Assembly (NCBI RefSeq): GCF_000338875.1
Contig: NZ_AOMO01000055.1
Span: 1-64,000 of the forward strand
DNA: 64,000 bases
Source: Vibrio mimicus CAIM 602
GTDB taxonomy: Bacteria > Pseudomonadota > Gammaproteobacteria > Enterobacterales > Vibrionaceae
Direction of reading: 5' to 3'
Part shown: piece after piece, positions 37,190 to 46,346 of the stretch
How positions within the stretch are numbered: the first letter of the stretch is position 1
Layout: every line of letters starts with the position of its first letter
Notes under the pieces: generated by a model
What the model saw: the letters and a program-made list of their open reading frames with translations, nothing else
The model's database searches: none
What the model was told of the DNA's origin: nothing
Made by a program: the position numbers and the translations under genes

Positions 37190-39760
37190 CTATGGTTGGA
37201 TCACCAACTGAGGCGCCAAACCACTCTCTTTACTGGAAAAGTTCACATCCGACTTTGGATCCGCGGTGCCTTTGTTCTCAAGCAACAAGGACAATTCTCC
37301 TTGCACCAGAAGATTCGAGACGTCCATCTCTACCCAGTTATTGAGTTGAGAGGGTGTAACAGTCACCGTAACACCTTGCTTCTCAATCGGCTGCACAGTG
37401 CTCCACGTCAGGTTGTTTTCTTGCCATGCACTGGGTTTTAAACGAGAAACCGTGATCGCACGGGATGCAGCGGTATTGACGTTTTTCACATGCAATCGCA
37501 ACACTGCTCGTGAATTGGAGGACAGCGCCTGTTGACTCAAATCGAATTTCAAAACCGTTTTGCGGTTATAGCCCGTACCATCGCTTTTTACGACTAAGTA
37601 ACTGTTCGTACCAAAACTTTGGTTTGCGTACTGTCCATCACGCACAAAAACATCGGCGCTGGCGGTTACTGTCGCTGGCGGAATAACGGGTACGGCGTTG
37701 AAATCAACAAGTACGCCTTTACCCAACAAACGCGGCTCTCCAGAGGTTATAACCGTTGTTCCCCAAACCGTGTTGCCTTCTTCCACTTTCAACTGCACTT
37801 GATCACCAATCCCCGGTGTCGCCAATGTGACTTGAGGTGTCGCCTGAGATTCATCAATCACCAGCACACTAGGCTTATTCACAGTGACGGTCTTACCGCT
37901 CGGCAATTGCAGCGTCCCTGCTTGATGGAACACAATGCCACTCACCTGTTTGCTCACATGCGTTACCGCTTGTATTTGTGGGGTATTCGATAGAACGCTG
38001 ACAGGCACAGAGGCCGCGTAGCTGGCCACCGCTTGTGCATCACGATTCGGCACCACGATGTACTGATAAGAGGCGTTTGTTGGCTGCCAACTGTGGCCAA
38101 TACGTAACATGAAAACATCTGCAGAAACGGGGGCATCCGGTTGACCGGTGTTGATGTTTCTCCAGTTACCATTTTGGGTTTGGTTATCCATATGCCCATA
38201 CCAGTTGGCAGGGAAAACATAACCAATACCATCATGGTGAACCCAAGAAGCATTCACTAACTGACGGCTACCTTTGCTATACACTTGACCATCCACAGTG
38301 ACAGGTCCATTCAAGCGAGTTTGGTTGATTGTGGTATTCACATATTCTGTGCGAGTGGACTGAATGCCGGCTCCCAATGCGACCAACTCATCATCAAAGC
38401 TAAACCATGCTTTTTTTGCTTTGGTTTGGTAGGCATCCATATCCATGACAGCAACGCCATTTCGCCCGTCCGACACGCTGCCGACAAATTGCGTTTGCAT
38501 TTCAATACGCCCCCAATCTGCTGGTTTAATCGCAAATTGTGGTGCTGTTGTACCTGGTACCAGAGCCCAGTTCCACACAGGGAAGATGCCGTGGTATTCA
38601 TCGCCTCTTTGCATGATGAAGGTGCTACCAAACCCGATCCAGTTACCGAGTAAATTCTCACCGTTCCCGGCTTCAGTGGGTTTGATTCGCTTAGAATTCA
38701 TCTTGATGCCAATGAAGTGGCCATTAGCCACTTTGCTGGCATAGTCTGAACGGTAAAAAGATCGGAATCCCGTGATGGTTTCCTGCGCACCATTCACATG
38801 TTGTTTAAACTGCTGTGCTTCGGCTGCGCGTTCAGGAGCCAATGCGGCGACATAATCCGCTTGGCGAAGCAGAGGGCCGAGATTGGCTTTATCTATTCGG
38901 CTAATCCCACGACCACGCGCGTTATAATCCAGCGTGCCATGTCGGCTCATCCAACGGACACCATCTAAAAAATAATCCGCAACGAGACGATTTTTATCTG
39001 GCGCAAAATGCCACTGCAAATCGCGGACTTGGTAAGCCCAATAAGAAGCAGCATCAAAGAAAACATCACCATACCCGCCGTTATAAAGTTGGGCACCGTG
39101 TTGCTGGAAGGAGAAATCCGCTTGCACACCTTCCGCTTCAGTGATCACTATGGTTTCTTCAATGCCACCTAACCCACGTTTCACTTGCGCTGAATCGCTA
39201 CCGAGCAAACCGCCATAAATCACCCCTTTTGAAATATCCGTGCGGTTAGCACCCGTTTTGTAAGGTTCTATTGGCATGTCTGAACGTATCGAAGTACTTA
39301 AATCACTGGGTAACTGATTACCAAGCAAAAAGGCCGTCGGGCCGAGATAAATCTGTTTACCAATCTCATTCCACCACCAGTTGCTGTTGGTACGGTCAGC
39401 GCTATACCAGTGATAAAGACCCGCGATGGCGCCCGCCGCAAAAGTGACATCATTGGAAAGGTAATATTGGGCAGCCAACGCACGCACACGAGTCAAGTGC
39501 TCACGGATAGGTGCTTCTTGAGTCGGAATCGCCGCGTAGTCAATATCCGCCCAATGACCATCCGTTTGCTGATTAGCCAGATATTGCGCTGCGAGTGTAG
39601 ACAATGGTTGCCCAAGACCTTGAGCCGCTTCAACGGCAACCTGAGCAAAATCAGGCGCAATACGCTGCGTGAGGGTTTGAATGTCGTCTGCCAATGCCGA
39701 TTGACAGACCATGTAGGGTGCCAGTAGCCACCACTTTGTCTTCAGTTTATTGATCATCAT
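37190..39760 (-). CDS. Secreted polysaccharide lyase family 8 (chondroitin/hyaluronate lyase type) with C-terminal CBM-like module
   Basis: It cleaves uronate-containing polysaccharides by beta-elimination, giving 4,5-unsaturated uronyl oligosaccharides. The 856-aa protein has a signal peptide (WWLLAPYMVCQSALAD). The alpha-toroid catalytic domain has NSNWWWNEIGKQIYLG, DFSFQQHGAQLYNGGYG (catalytic His and Tyr) and RGRGISRIDKANLG, followed by beta-sandwich domains. The last 160 or so residues (SADVFVRDGQYANQSFGTNS to the end) look like a DNRLRE/CBM96-type module. The start at 39760 follows AAAGAGAACAAACC. The natural substrate could be chondroitin sulfate, hyaluronan or a related glycan. No N-terminal lipobox was seen. 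Confidence 0.92.
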   Translation of the reverse strand: MMINKLKTKWWLLAPYMVCQSALADDIQTLTQRIAPDFAQVAVEAAQGLGQPLSTLAAQYLANQQTDGHWADIDYAAIPTQEAPIREHLTRVRALAAQYYLSNDVTFAAGAIAGLYHWYSADRTNSNWWWNEIGKQIYLGPTAFLLGNQLPSDLSTSIRSDMPIEPYKTGANRTDISKGVIYGGLLGSDSAQVKRGLGGIEETIVITEAEGVQADFSFQQHGAQLYNGGYGDVFFDAASYWAYQVRDLQWHFAPDKNRLVADYFLDGVRWMSRHGTLDYNARGRGISRIDKANLGPLLRQADYVAALAPERAAEAQQFKQHVNGAQETITGFRSFYRSDYASKVANGHFIGIKMNSKRIKPTEAGNGENLLGNWIGFGSTFIMQRGDEYHGIFPVWNWALVPGTTAPQFAIKPADWGRIEMQTQFVGSVSDGRNGVAVMDMDAYQTKAKKAWFSFDDELVALGAGIQSTRTEYVNTTINQTRLNGPVTVDGQVYSKGSRQLVNASWVHHDGIGYVFPANWYGHMDNQTQNGNWRNINTGQPDAPVSADVFMLRIGHSWQPTNASYQYIVVPNRDAQAVASYAASVPVSVLSNTPQIQAVTHVSKQVSGIVFHQAGTLQLPSGKTVTVNKPSVLVIDESQATPQVTLATPGIGDQVQLKVEEGNTVWGTTVITSGEPRLLGKGVLVDFNAVPVIPPATVTASADVFVRDGQYANQSFGTNSYLVVKSDGTGYNRKTVLKFDLSQQALSSNSRAVLRLHVKNVNTAASRAITVSRLKPSAWQENNLTWSTVQPIEKQGVTVTVTPSQLNNWVEMDVSNLLVQGELSLLLENKGTADPKSDVNFSSKESGLAPQLVIQP

Positions 39761-39820
39761 GGTTTGTTCTCTTTGTAGGGGTTTCACTTTTCATTGGAGA
39801 TGCCAAACGTGACGTTGTTT

Positions 39821-39860
39821 GTTTCAAGTTTTTTGTTTCAAGTTGTCTGTTTCAAATTGG
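39821..39860. repeat. Three 14-bp tandem repeats upstream of the PL8 lyase
   Basis: GTTTCAA recurs at 39821, 39835 and 39849 with exact 14-bp spacing. The third copy is slightly diverged after the shared core. On the minus strand, the coding direction of the lyase, this reads TTGAAAC three times, within the lyase 5' region. Confidence 0.75.
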
Positions 39861-39899
39861 CGATTGCTTGAGCAATTCTATTTGGAACACTAGCATAAC

Positions 39900-39924
39900 C
39901 ATAATGAAAAGCCTTTTTATTTTT
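39900..39924. promoter_or_regulatory. KdgR-like operator before the PL8 lyase
   Basis: The core GAAAAGCCTTTTT (39906-39918) in A/T-rich flanks resembles the 30007-30033 site. It is about 145 bp upstream of the lyase start. Confidence 0.45.
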
Positions 39925-40031
39925 AAGAGAACTTGGTTTTGATCAAATTTTAAACGAGCGTATGGAATGAAAGCTCTATCATGCAAGAATAGAATACAAA
40001 TGCACTAACCTAAGCGGGACAAGGCTTAAAA

Positions 40032-40060
40032 TAAGAAAAGGGCGCCTGAGCGCCCTTTAT
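40032..40060 (-). terminator. Terminator of the GH88-GH112 transcript
   Basis: On the minus strand AAGGGCGC-TCAG-GCGCCCTT is followed by TTCTTATTTT. It lies just past the GH112 stop. Confidence 0.85.
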
Positions 40061-40076
40061 CACAAAGCAAAATTAA

Positions 40077-42260
40077 TCAGTCGATCCACTTCCATTCGTA
40101 ACCTTGTAAACGAATTTCAACATCGCTTCCGCTTTCATTTTTGACGATCACGGTTTGCGGTTGATTCGAGAAGTTCACCGCGGTCGCGACGTTCATCTCT
40201 GGATAATAGGCAACATCCACCAGTGGATGAGATGACAACCAAGGTTGAGGATGTTCTTCATTCCCCCCCAGCCATACCAGAATGTGTTGCAACAAGCGCG
40301 CATTGACCATGGTAAACGGCAGATTACCTAAGTACACCGCTCGACCTTCGCCATAATTTCTTGCCGTCAGGGCGAGATGCTGCCCTTGCGCCGCCAGTAC
40401 GGCCAAATCATCTGCCTGTGGGTAAACGTAGCTTGGATTACCGAAGTCTTCCTCCCCAGCCACAAACTGGCTCAGGTAATGATCTTTGGCGATGTTCAGT
40501 GGCATGGCGACACGTCCCATGGTCAATGCCGTTTCTTTCTCAAGGCCAAAAACATCACCCAGTTGGAAATAACGTCCATTCTTTTGCAGTGCAGAAGGAT
40601 CACATACCCCCAGTAAACCGCCACCATTGGCAACAAATCGACGTAAAGCTACCAGCACTTGTGGATCGGCCCAACACTCGCCACCGCTCCATGCAGAATT
40701 CGCATCGCCCGTGTTGATGATCACTTTAATGTCATCATCAATGCCGTGCTGGATGATGTCTTCAAAGCTGATGAACTCGACTTCAAATGGCAGCCCAGCC
40801 AAACATTCGAGTAAGTTATTGCCGACAAACTCCATCACATCCGGACGAGGCGGAACATAAAAGCGCTGATCGCGTGCTTGGTTTTGTAGCCAGCTACGTG
40901 CTTTGCCCCACGCGCTTAATACCGCGACTTTACCCGGCAGCTTCTGTGATTCAGTACGTGCCGTTTTATCCAAATAAGTGCCAAATTCGCGTGAAATCTC
41001 ACTCACATGGTCAATAAAATGCGGGAACTGGTTAGCTAAGGAGAGATAACCACCGTAACCAATTCGATCCAACGGTTTTTGTAACATCGCGCGGCGGATC
41101 TTAGTCCAGTTCGACATGGATTCGACAACTGGATCATTCCCTTCACGGAACACATCCGGGAAGAAATAAGGATAGAATCGTGCTTCGCGAATTTGGCTGC
41201 CTTGTGAGTCGGTTAAGCGGCGCAGTGCCACACCATCCTCCACTGCACCAATGTTGATATCTAAACCAATTTTTTGATAGCTATCCAAGAATGGTTCGGT
41301 ACCGATCCAGTGATCACCTTGGAACATGGCGGTTTTTTTGCCGGCTTGGTGAGACATTTCCACCAACTGCGCCGCAAACTCAACCACAAAATCTTGCACA
41401 AAGGTCATCCAGTCACGGTAGCGCTGTGATGGTACCTTGTACGTTCCGTTGTAATAGCCTGCATCCACAAAATCTTCAGGGGAGAGTTTATACCCAAAGC
41501 GGCGTTCAAAATCTTCCAAGGCGCGCGGGCTAACGGTTTCACCGTAACCCGTCCAATCACGATAGATATCTTGGTTCTTTTCACCAGTATCAATCACAAA
41601 GAGGAAAGCGAAAGTCGTGAAACGCACCACAGTCGTGTGCGGGTGCTCATCCAGCCATTTTTGGAAATGTGCCAGAAGATGTGCTCGACACTCAGGATGA
41701 TAAGGATCCAAACTCTTGATTTTTGGCCCTTTCCAGTCATTGGTGAGCGCGTTATACATGGATACGCTATCCCAGACCTGGCGCGCCATGAAAGTCACCG
41801 TGTATTCATGGTAAGGCACCGCTTGGAAAATCGTCACCTGCTGGTGATCAGCATCAAACTCCCACTGCGCAGCAGGAATCACTTGGTTCGTTGTGCGGTT
41901 ACGCACTTCCCACCATTGCTTAGGATCGCTGTCGTCATCCAGCTCATACTTGTCTTTGCTGTACCCTTTTAGTGGTGTCAGCACTAAGGTTTCATCCATT
42001 GCCGTCACAGGGAAAGACATCAAGTATTTACGGTGCAAGTACTCTGGGTGTTGGTTCGCAAAGGCTTGATCGGCGCGCACTAAACACATGATCGAATAGA
42101 TTTCGCTGTCTTGCTCTGCCAGACAAGCTGGCATGCTGGTGCCATCACTATCTCGCAGTGCATCCGCTTGCCAACGCTGATATAAATCCAAAACTACCTC
42201 TTCCTGTCCCACTTCGACAGGTAGGGTCATATGCCCTTTACGTGAGGTCATCTTAGTCAT
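40077..42260 (-). CDS. GH112 phosphorylase, 1,3-beta-galactosyl-N-acetylhexosamine type
   Basis: Family members split galacto-N-biose or lacto-N-biose with phosphate to give galactose-1-phosphate and GalNAc or GlcNAc. The 727-aa cytoplasmic protein matches remembered family stretches: RWQADALRDSDGTSMPACL, EVRNRTTNQVIPAAQWEFDA, VVRFTTFAFLFVID, EGYYN-like DAGYYNGTYKVPSQRYRDW, MFQGDHWIGTEPFLDSY and KPLDRIGYGGYLSLANQFP. Length is normal. The ATG follows GGAGTATGAAAG. It follows GH88 by 68 bp, and galT nearby can use its galactose-1-phosphate. Some GH112 enzymes prefer galactosyl-rhamnose, so exact specificity is open. Confidence 0.88.
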   Translation of the reverse strand: MTKMTSRKGHMTLPVEVGQEEVVLDLYQRWQADALRDSDGTSMPACLAEQDSEIYSIMCLVRADQAFANQHPEYLHRKYLMSFPVTAMDETLVLTPLKGYSKDKYELDDDSDPKQWWEVRNRTTNQVIPAAQWEFDADHQQVTIFQAVPYHEYTVTFMARQVWDSVSMYNALTNDWKGPKIKSLDPYHPECRAHLLAHFQKWLDEHPHTTVVRFTTFAFLFVIDTGEKNQDIYRDWTGYGETVSPRALEDFERRFGYKLSPEDFVDAGYYNGTYKVPSQRYRDWMTFVQDFVVEFAAQLVEMSHQAGKKTAMFQGDHWIGTEPFLDSYQKIGLDINIGAVEDGVALRRLTDSQGSQIREARFYPYFFPDVFREGNDPVVESMSNWTKIRRAMLQKPLDRIGYGGYLSLANQFPHFIDHVSEISREFGTYLDKTARTESQKLPGKVAVLSAWGKARSWLQNQARDQRFYVPPRPDVMEFVGNNLLECLAGLPFEVEFISFEDIIQHGIDDDIKVIINTGDANSAWSGGECWADPQVLVALRRFVANGGGLLGVCDPSALQKNGRYFQLGDVFGLEKETALTMGRVAMPLNIAKDHYLSQFVAGEEDFGNPSYVYPQADDLAVLAAQGQHLALTARNYGEGRAVYLGNLPFTMVNARLLQHILVWLGGNEEHPQPWLSSHPLVDVAYYPEMNVATAVNFSNQPQTVIVKNESGSDVEIRLQGYEWKWID

Positions 42261-42286
42261 CTTTCATACTCCGAAAAGTTGCGATT

Positions 42287-42310
42287 CTAGGCTGAACTCC
42301 CTCAGCCTAG
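42287..42310 (-). promoter_or_regulatory. Intercistronic hairpin between GH88 and GH112
   Basis: A perfect 9-bp stem CTAGGCTGA/TCAGCCTAG has a 6-nt loop and no T-run. It may protect or process the mRNA rather than terminate it. Confidence 0.5.
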
Positions 42311-42328
42311 AGAAGAGAAGTCACTGAC

Positions 42329-43498
42329 TTACCAGAAGAAGTTCCGGTAGCCGTTTGCACGCATCAGCGCTTCTAGATAGTAGTAATCACCATAAGGCAG
42401 CATGTTGTTGCAAAGACCGACTTTGACGAAGGATGCGCCTTCCGCCAGCAGACCGAGTGCCTTTTCATCATTGGTTAAATCGCATTGCTTCATGAGACCT
42501 TGCAGCAAGAACAGACCCCAATCGCGGTACATTTTTGCTTCTTGTTCATCGTCAATGCACTGCGCAATCAGCAGCAAGCCTGCCGCGGTAATCGCACCAG
42601 CAGAGCTGTCCTTATACTGAATTTCATCGGCCGGTAGGCAGTAATCCCACACGGGTACACCATCGTCCGTGATGTGGTCAGTCGCGTATTTCGCAAGCTG
42701 CTTCGCGAGCGTTAAAAACTGCTCATCACCCGTATAAAGGTAGGTTTGGGCAAAGCCGTGAATCGCCCATGATTGGCCACGAGCCCAGCAAGAATCATCC
42801 GCGTAACCTTGGAAAGTCTCGCCCTTAAGCGGCTGTTGAGTCACTGGATGGAAATTAAATGAGTGATAGGTTGAGAAATCATCACGCACTATGTGCTTGG
42901 CTAAGGTTTCACTGTGGCGCTTAGCCGCATTCGCATAGACCGGTGAACCTGTCATCTTTGATGCCCAAAAGAGCAATGCCGTGTTTTGCAAAGAATCGAT
43001 GATCGATTTTCCTTGAGTGATTTCAGGCCCAAGGGGATGCGTATCGTTCCACGCAACAATGTAACCACCAATTTTGCGGAATCGATGAATAAGATGATCG
43101 GCGGCGCGAATCGCCATCATCTTGGATTCTTCATCCCCTGTCAGTTGATAGTCCGCAACACAGCTTAAGCTGTATTGAAAACCTAAATCATGATCCAACC
43201 AGAACGGATCCAAAAGCATGTTGGCAAAGTAAGATTTGCGCAGCTTAGCGCTGTTTTTAAAGGTTTCTTGGCCTGTCATTTGGTAACAAAGCCAGAGTTC
43301 CCCCGTCCAAAATGAGGATACCCAATCAAATTGGCCACAAAATTCCCATTGATGATCGTGAGTACCGATTTTAGGGTTACGCTCACCAATTTTCGGAATA
43401 TTACGTGCAATAGCTTCCACCACTTTACTCAGATGATTGAGTACCCGAGGTTCATCTAACATGCTTGGCAATGGTCGAAGTGCAATAGGTTTGGTCAT
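42329..43498 (-). CDS. Unsaturated glucuronyl hydrolase, GH88
   Basis: It hydrates the double bond of unsaturated uronyl disaccharides made by the lyase, releasing a free keto-uronate and the amino sugar. The protein from ATG at 43498 is 389 aa, with no signal peptide. Family features are FWTGELWLCYQMTG, WLDHDLGFQYSLSC (catalytic Asp region), DSLQNTALLFWASKMTG, DDSCWARGQSWAIHGFAQTY and PVWDYCLP. Earlier in-frame starts exist up to 43540 but fall within a long inverted repeat that looks like leader. It precedes GH112 in one transcript. Confidence 0.93.
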   Translation of the reverse strand: MTKPIALRPLPSMLDEPRVLNHLSKVVEAIARNIPKIGERNPKIGTHDHQWEFCGQFDWVSSFWTGELWLCYQMTGQETFKNSAKLRKSYFANMLLDPFWLDHDLGFQYSLSCVADYQLTGDEESKMMAIRAADHLIHRFRKIGGYIVAWNDTHPLGPEITQGKSIIDSLQNTALLFWASKMTGSPVYANAAKRHSETLAKHIVRDDFSTYHSFNFHPVTQQPLKGETFQGYADDSCWARGQSWAIHGFAQTYLYTGDEQFLTLAKQLAKYATDHITDDGVPVWDYCLPADEIQYKDSSAGAITAAGLLLIAQCIDDEQEAKMYRDWGLFLLQGLMKQCDLTNDEKALGLLAEGASFVKVGLCNNMLPYGDYYYLEALMRANGYRNFFW

Positions 43499-43529
43499 AT
43501 AAGTCATTCTCATCAATGATTCGATTTGC

Positions 43530-43571
43530 TTCATAAGCAAGCTAATACTGAAATCATAACTTGCTTATGAA
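43530..43571. repeat. 12-bp perfect inverted repeat in the GH88 leader
   Basis: TTCATAAGCAAG (43530-43541) pairs with CTTGCTTATGAA (43560-43571) across an 18-bp spacer. In the mRNA it would form a strong hairpin about 30 nt before the GH88 start. As DNA it could be an operator. Confidence 0.7.
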
Positions 43572-43593
43572 ATATTCACATCACGCCGAGTCA

Positions 43594-43620
43594 CATTTTC
43601 CAAAACATCATTTCAAAAAA
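43594..43620. promoter_or_regulatory. KdgR-like operator before GH88
   Basis: The core AAAACATCATTTC (43602-43614) matches the motif at 12 of 13 positions and is followed by a second partial copy, AATTTCAAAAC, at 43624-43634. It is about 100 bp upstream of the GH88 start. Confidence 0.6.
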
Positions 43621-43679
43621 CATAATTTCAAAACAAACATGCTAATTTTGTGACTGATACGCGGTGAATTACAGGCTTA

Positions 43680-44441
43680 CTAGCGAGCCAACCAACCACC
43701 GTCTACTGCAATGGTGTAACCATTGACGTAATCCGAGGCTGGCGAAGCCAAGAACACCACTGGGCCAGCTAAATCGCTTGGCAAACCCCAACGCTGAGCC
43801 GGAATGCGTGACAGAATTTCTTGGTTACGATCGGCATCCGCTCTGAGTGCCGCCGTGTTATTGGTTGCCATATATCCTGGTGCAATCGCGTTAACATTGA
43901 TGCCTTGTGAAGCCCACTCATTGGCCAGCAAACGAGTGATACCCATAACGGCACTTTTTGATGCGGTATAAGAAGGCACACGGATCCCGCCTTGGAAAGA
44001 AAGCATGGAAGCAATATTGATGATTTTTCCGCCTTGACCTTGTGAGAGGAACTGCCTTGCGACCGCCTGTGAAAGGAAGAAAACGCTTTTAATATTGATG
44101 TCCATGACATCATCCCAGTCTTTTTCTGTAAATTCGATGGCATCCGCACGACGGATAATGCCCGCGTTGTTGACTAGAATATCGATGCGTCCCGCTAATC
44201 CCACCGCTTCATCAACGACTTTAGTAATGACTTGCTGATCACTCAGATCGGCCGTAATTGAGAAAAACCGCTGACCAGCCGCTTCAACCAGTTCAGGCGT
44301 ATCCGCCGCATCGGCATAGTTAACGCCTACAATGTCACAACCTGCTTGCGCCAGTGCAACTGCCATTCCTTGGCCTAAACCGGTATTACACCCCGTGACT
44401 AACGCCACTTTTCCTTTAAGATCAAAAGCTTCTAATATCAT
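43680..44441 (-). CDS. kduD: 2-deoxy-D-gluconate 3-dehydrogenase / 2,5-diketo-3-deoxygluconate reductase
   Basis: KduD reduces 3-deoxy-D-glycero-2,5-hexodiulosonate to KDG with NADH. The 253-aa short-chain dehydrogenase has the nucleotide-binding TGCNTGLGQGMAVALAQAG near residue 16, NNAGIIRR near 90, the catalytic Ser in NIASMLSFQGG, and YTASKSAVMG with catalytic Tyr and Lys near 158. The length matches KduD. The ATG follows AGGAATCCAGAA. An upstream region with a weak KdgR-like site separates it from galT. Confidence 0.95.
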   Translation of the reverse strand: MILEAFDLKGKVALVTGCNTGLGQGMAVALAQAGCDIVGVNYADAADTPELVEAAGQRFFSITADLSDQQVITKVVDEAVGLAGRIDILVNNAGIIRRADAIEFTEKDWDDVMDINIKSVFFLSQAVARQFLSQGQGGKIINIASMLSFQGGIRVPSYTASKSAVMGITRLLANEWASQGINVNAIAPGYMATNNTAALRADADRNQEILSRIPAQRWGLPSDLAGPVVFLASPASDYVNGYTIAVDGGWLAR

Positions 44442-44493
44442 TTCTGGATTCCTGTAAATTCGATTTACTCTTTCGTTTTATGAAAGTTATGAA

Positions 44494-44522
44494 CATTTTT
44501 TAAAAACAATGTTCCAAATTTT
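44494..44522. promoter_or_regulatory. Weak KdgR-like site before kduD
   Basis: AAAACAATGTTCC (44503-44515) in A/T tracts shares the AAAAC half only. It also forms GAACA/TGTTC arms (44491-44514). Confidence 0.35.
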
Positions 44523-44569
44523 AATTAAGGCAAAAAAAATATGCGGATGCACAAGCGTTACTGCTGCTC

Positions 44570-45625
44570 TTACCTTGCTTGTTGTCGGTAATGCACCGCA
44601 CTCACACTTCTCAATCTTTCTGCGGCCTGTTCTGGCGTTAAATCACGCTGGCTTTCTGCCAACATCTCATAACCCACCATAAATTTACGCACGGTCGCAC
44701 TACGCAATAGCGGTGGATAAAACAGTGCGTGTACTTGCCAATGTTGACAATCTTGATCGTCCAAGAAAGGGGCACCATGCCAGCCCATTGAGTACGGGAA
44801 TGTGCATTGGAAAAGGTTGTCATAACGCGTGGTCAGCGCTTTGATCGAGATAGCCAAGTCCTGACGTTGTTCACCAGACAATTCCGTTAAACGACTCACC
44901 CGTTGTTTGGGTAACAGCAAGGTTTCAAACGGCCACGCCGCCCAATAGGGCACCAGTGCTACCCAAAATTCTGTCTCAACGACAACGCGTTCTTGCAGTG
45001 CTAACTCACGCTGAACATAGTCGTACAGCAAAGGCGAACCGTGTTGAGCAAAATAATCCGCTTGATGTCGATCTTTTTGGCTGACCAGCGTAGGCACAAA
45101 GCTGTTGGCCCAGATTTGTCCATGCGGGTGCGGCTGGGAACAGCCCATGGTCGCACCTTTATTTTCAAACACTTGAACCCAAGGGTAGTGTTGACTCAGC
45201 TCCTGAGTTTGCTCAATCCAAGTCCGGATCACTTGCTCAATTTCAGCAGATTCCAATTCTGGGAGTGTCTTGCTGTGATCGGCAGAGAAACAGATCACTC
45301 GGCTTTCGCCTCGTGCGCTGTGCATTTTAAAAAGCGGATCACTCAACTGTTCTGAAAAGGGTGTGGTTTCCGTCAATGCTGCAAAGTCATTCTTAAATAC
45401 ATAAGTGCCACTGTAGGTCGGATTGACTTCCCCATTGACTCGCTGATTTCCGGGACATAAAAAGCAGCCTTTGTCGTAGCTTGGTAGTGACTGCTCACTG
45501 GCAGCTTCTTGCTGCCCCTGCCATGGGCGCTTCGCTCTGTGGGGAGACACCAACACCCACTCACCAGTCAACGGGTTATAGCGACGGTGCGGATGCTCTG
45601 CTACTTCAAATTCTTCTAACGTCAT
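44570..45625 (-). CDS. galT: Galactose-1-phosphate uridylyltransferase
   Basis: GalT exchanges galactose-1-phosphate with UDP-glucose. The 351-aa protein has the zinc-site Cys pair [35 protein letters not shown] with the HPH active-site motif near residue 165, and [14 protein letters not shown]. No galK, galE or galM lies next to it. The likely partner is the GH112 enzyme, which forms galactose-1-phosphate directly without galactokinase. It lies between the Entner-Doudoroff genes and kduD on the same strand. Confidence 0.95.
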   Translation of the reverse strand: MTLEEFEVAEHPHRRYNPLTGEWVLVSPHRAKRPWQGQQEAASEQSLPSYDKGCFLCPGNQRVNGEVNPTYSGTYVFKNDFAALTETTPFSEQLSDPLFKMHSARGESRVICFSADHSKTLPELESAEIEQVIRTWIEQTQELSQHYPWVQVFENKGATMGCSQPHPHGQIWANSFVPTLVSQKDRHQADYFAQHGSPLLYDYVQRELALQERVVVETEFWVALVPYWAAWPFETLLLPKQRVSRLTELSGEQRQDLAISIKALTTRYDNLFQCTFPYSMGWHGAPFLDDQDCQHWQVHALFYPPLLRSATVRKFMVGYEMLAESQRDLTPEQAAERLRSVSAVHYRQQAR

Positions 45626-45691
45626 GTTTCCAATACTCTCTACATCCCAGATTTCAACTTGATGGCGTTACCTCAACATCCATCACCACTT

Positions 45692-46324
45692 TCAAACCGT
45701 CAGTGCATCTACCGCTTTGCGAACCAGATTGCCGATCTCAGGCCAGCTCTGTTCATCAATCAATTGACCCGGAACCATCCATGTACCGCCACAAGCCAGC
45801 ACGCTGCTAATGGCTAAATAATCTTGAATATTGGCGGCTGAAATTCCGCCTGTTGGCATGAATTTCACCGGGTAAACCGCGTTCAACGCTTTGAGCATTT
45901 CAGTACCGCCCGATGCACTTGCAGGGAAAAACTTCAATGTCTTCAAGCCCATTTCCATTGCTTGCTCAACAAGGCTCGGGTTATTGACGCCGGGAACAAT
46001 GGTGACACCACGTTGTTGGCAATATTTGACTATGGTTGGGTTAAAACCGGGGCTGACGATAAAATCGACTCCCGCTTCAATCGCGGCATCCACTTGATCG
46101 GTTCTAAGCACGGTGCCCGCCCCAATCAACATATCGGGATAAGCTTGGCGCATTAAGCGAATCGCCTCTGCTGCAGCTTCCGTTCTGAATGTCACTTCGG
46201 CACAAGGCAGACCGTTCTCCACTAAGGTTTTCGCTAATTGCACCGCATCTTCTGAATGCTTAATCGCAATCACGGGAACGACTTTCATCGCACTTAACTG
46301 TTTCTCTAATTGGTTTTTACTCAT
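45692..46324 (-). CDS. eda: 2-keto-3-deoxy-6-phosphogluconate aldolase
   Basis: It splits KDPG to pyruvate and glyceraldehyde-3-phosphate. The 210-aa class I aldolase has the Glu region CAEVTFRTEAAAEAIRLM, GAGTVLRTDQ, SPGFNPTIVKYC, the Schiff-base Lys in TLKFFPASASGGTEMLKAL near residue 133, and FMPTGGISAANIQDYL. The ATG follows AGGAGAGAAAA. It is 22 bp after kdgK, an obvious operon pair. Confidence 0.96.
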   Translation of the reverse strand: MSKNQLEKQLSAMKVVPVIAIKHSEDAVQLAKTLVENGLPCAEVTFRTEAAAEAIRLMRQAYPDMLIGAGTVLRTDQVDAAIEAGVDFIVSPGFNPTIVKYCQQRGVTIVPGVNNPSLVEQAMEMGLKTLKFFPASASGGTEMLKALNAVYPVKFMPTGGISAANIQDYLAISSVLACGGTWMVPGQLIDEQSWPEIGNLVRKAVDALTV

Positions 46325-46346
46325 TTTTCTCTCCTAGCATGACTGT

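Noticed and set aside
43499..43540. Longer GH88 start at 43540
   Set aside because: The added residues fall in the inverted repeat and are not typical of GH88; ATG at 43498 fits the family better.
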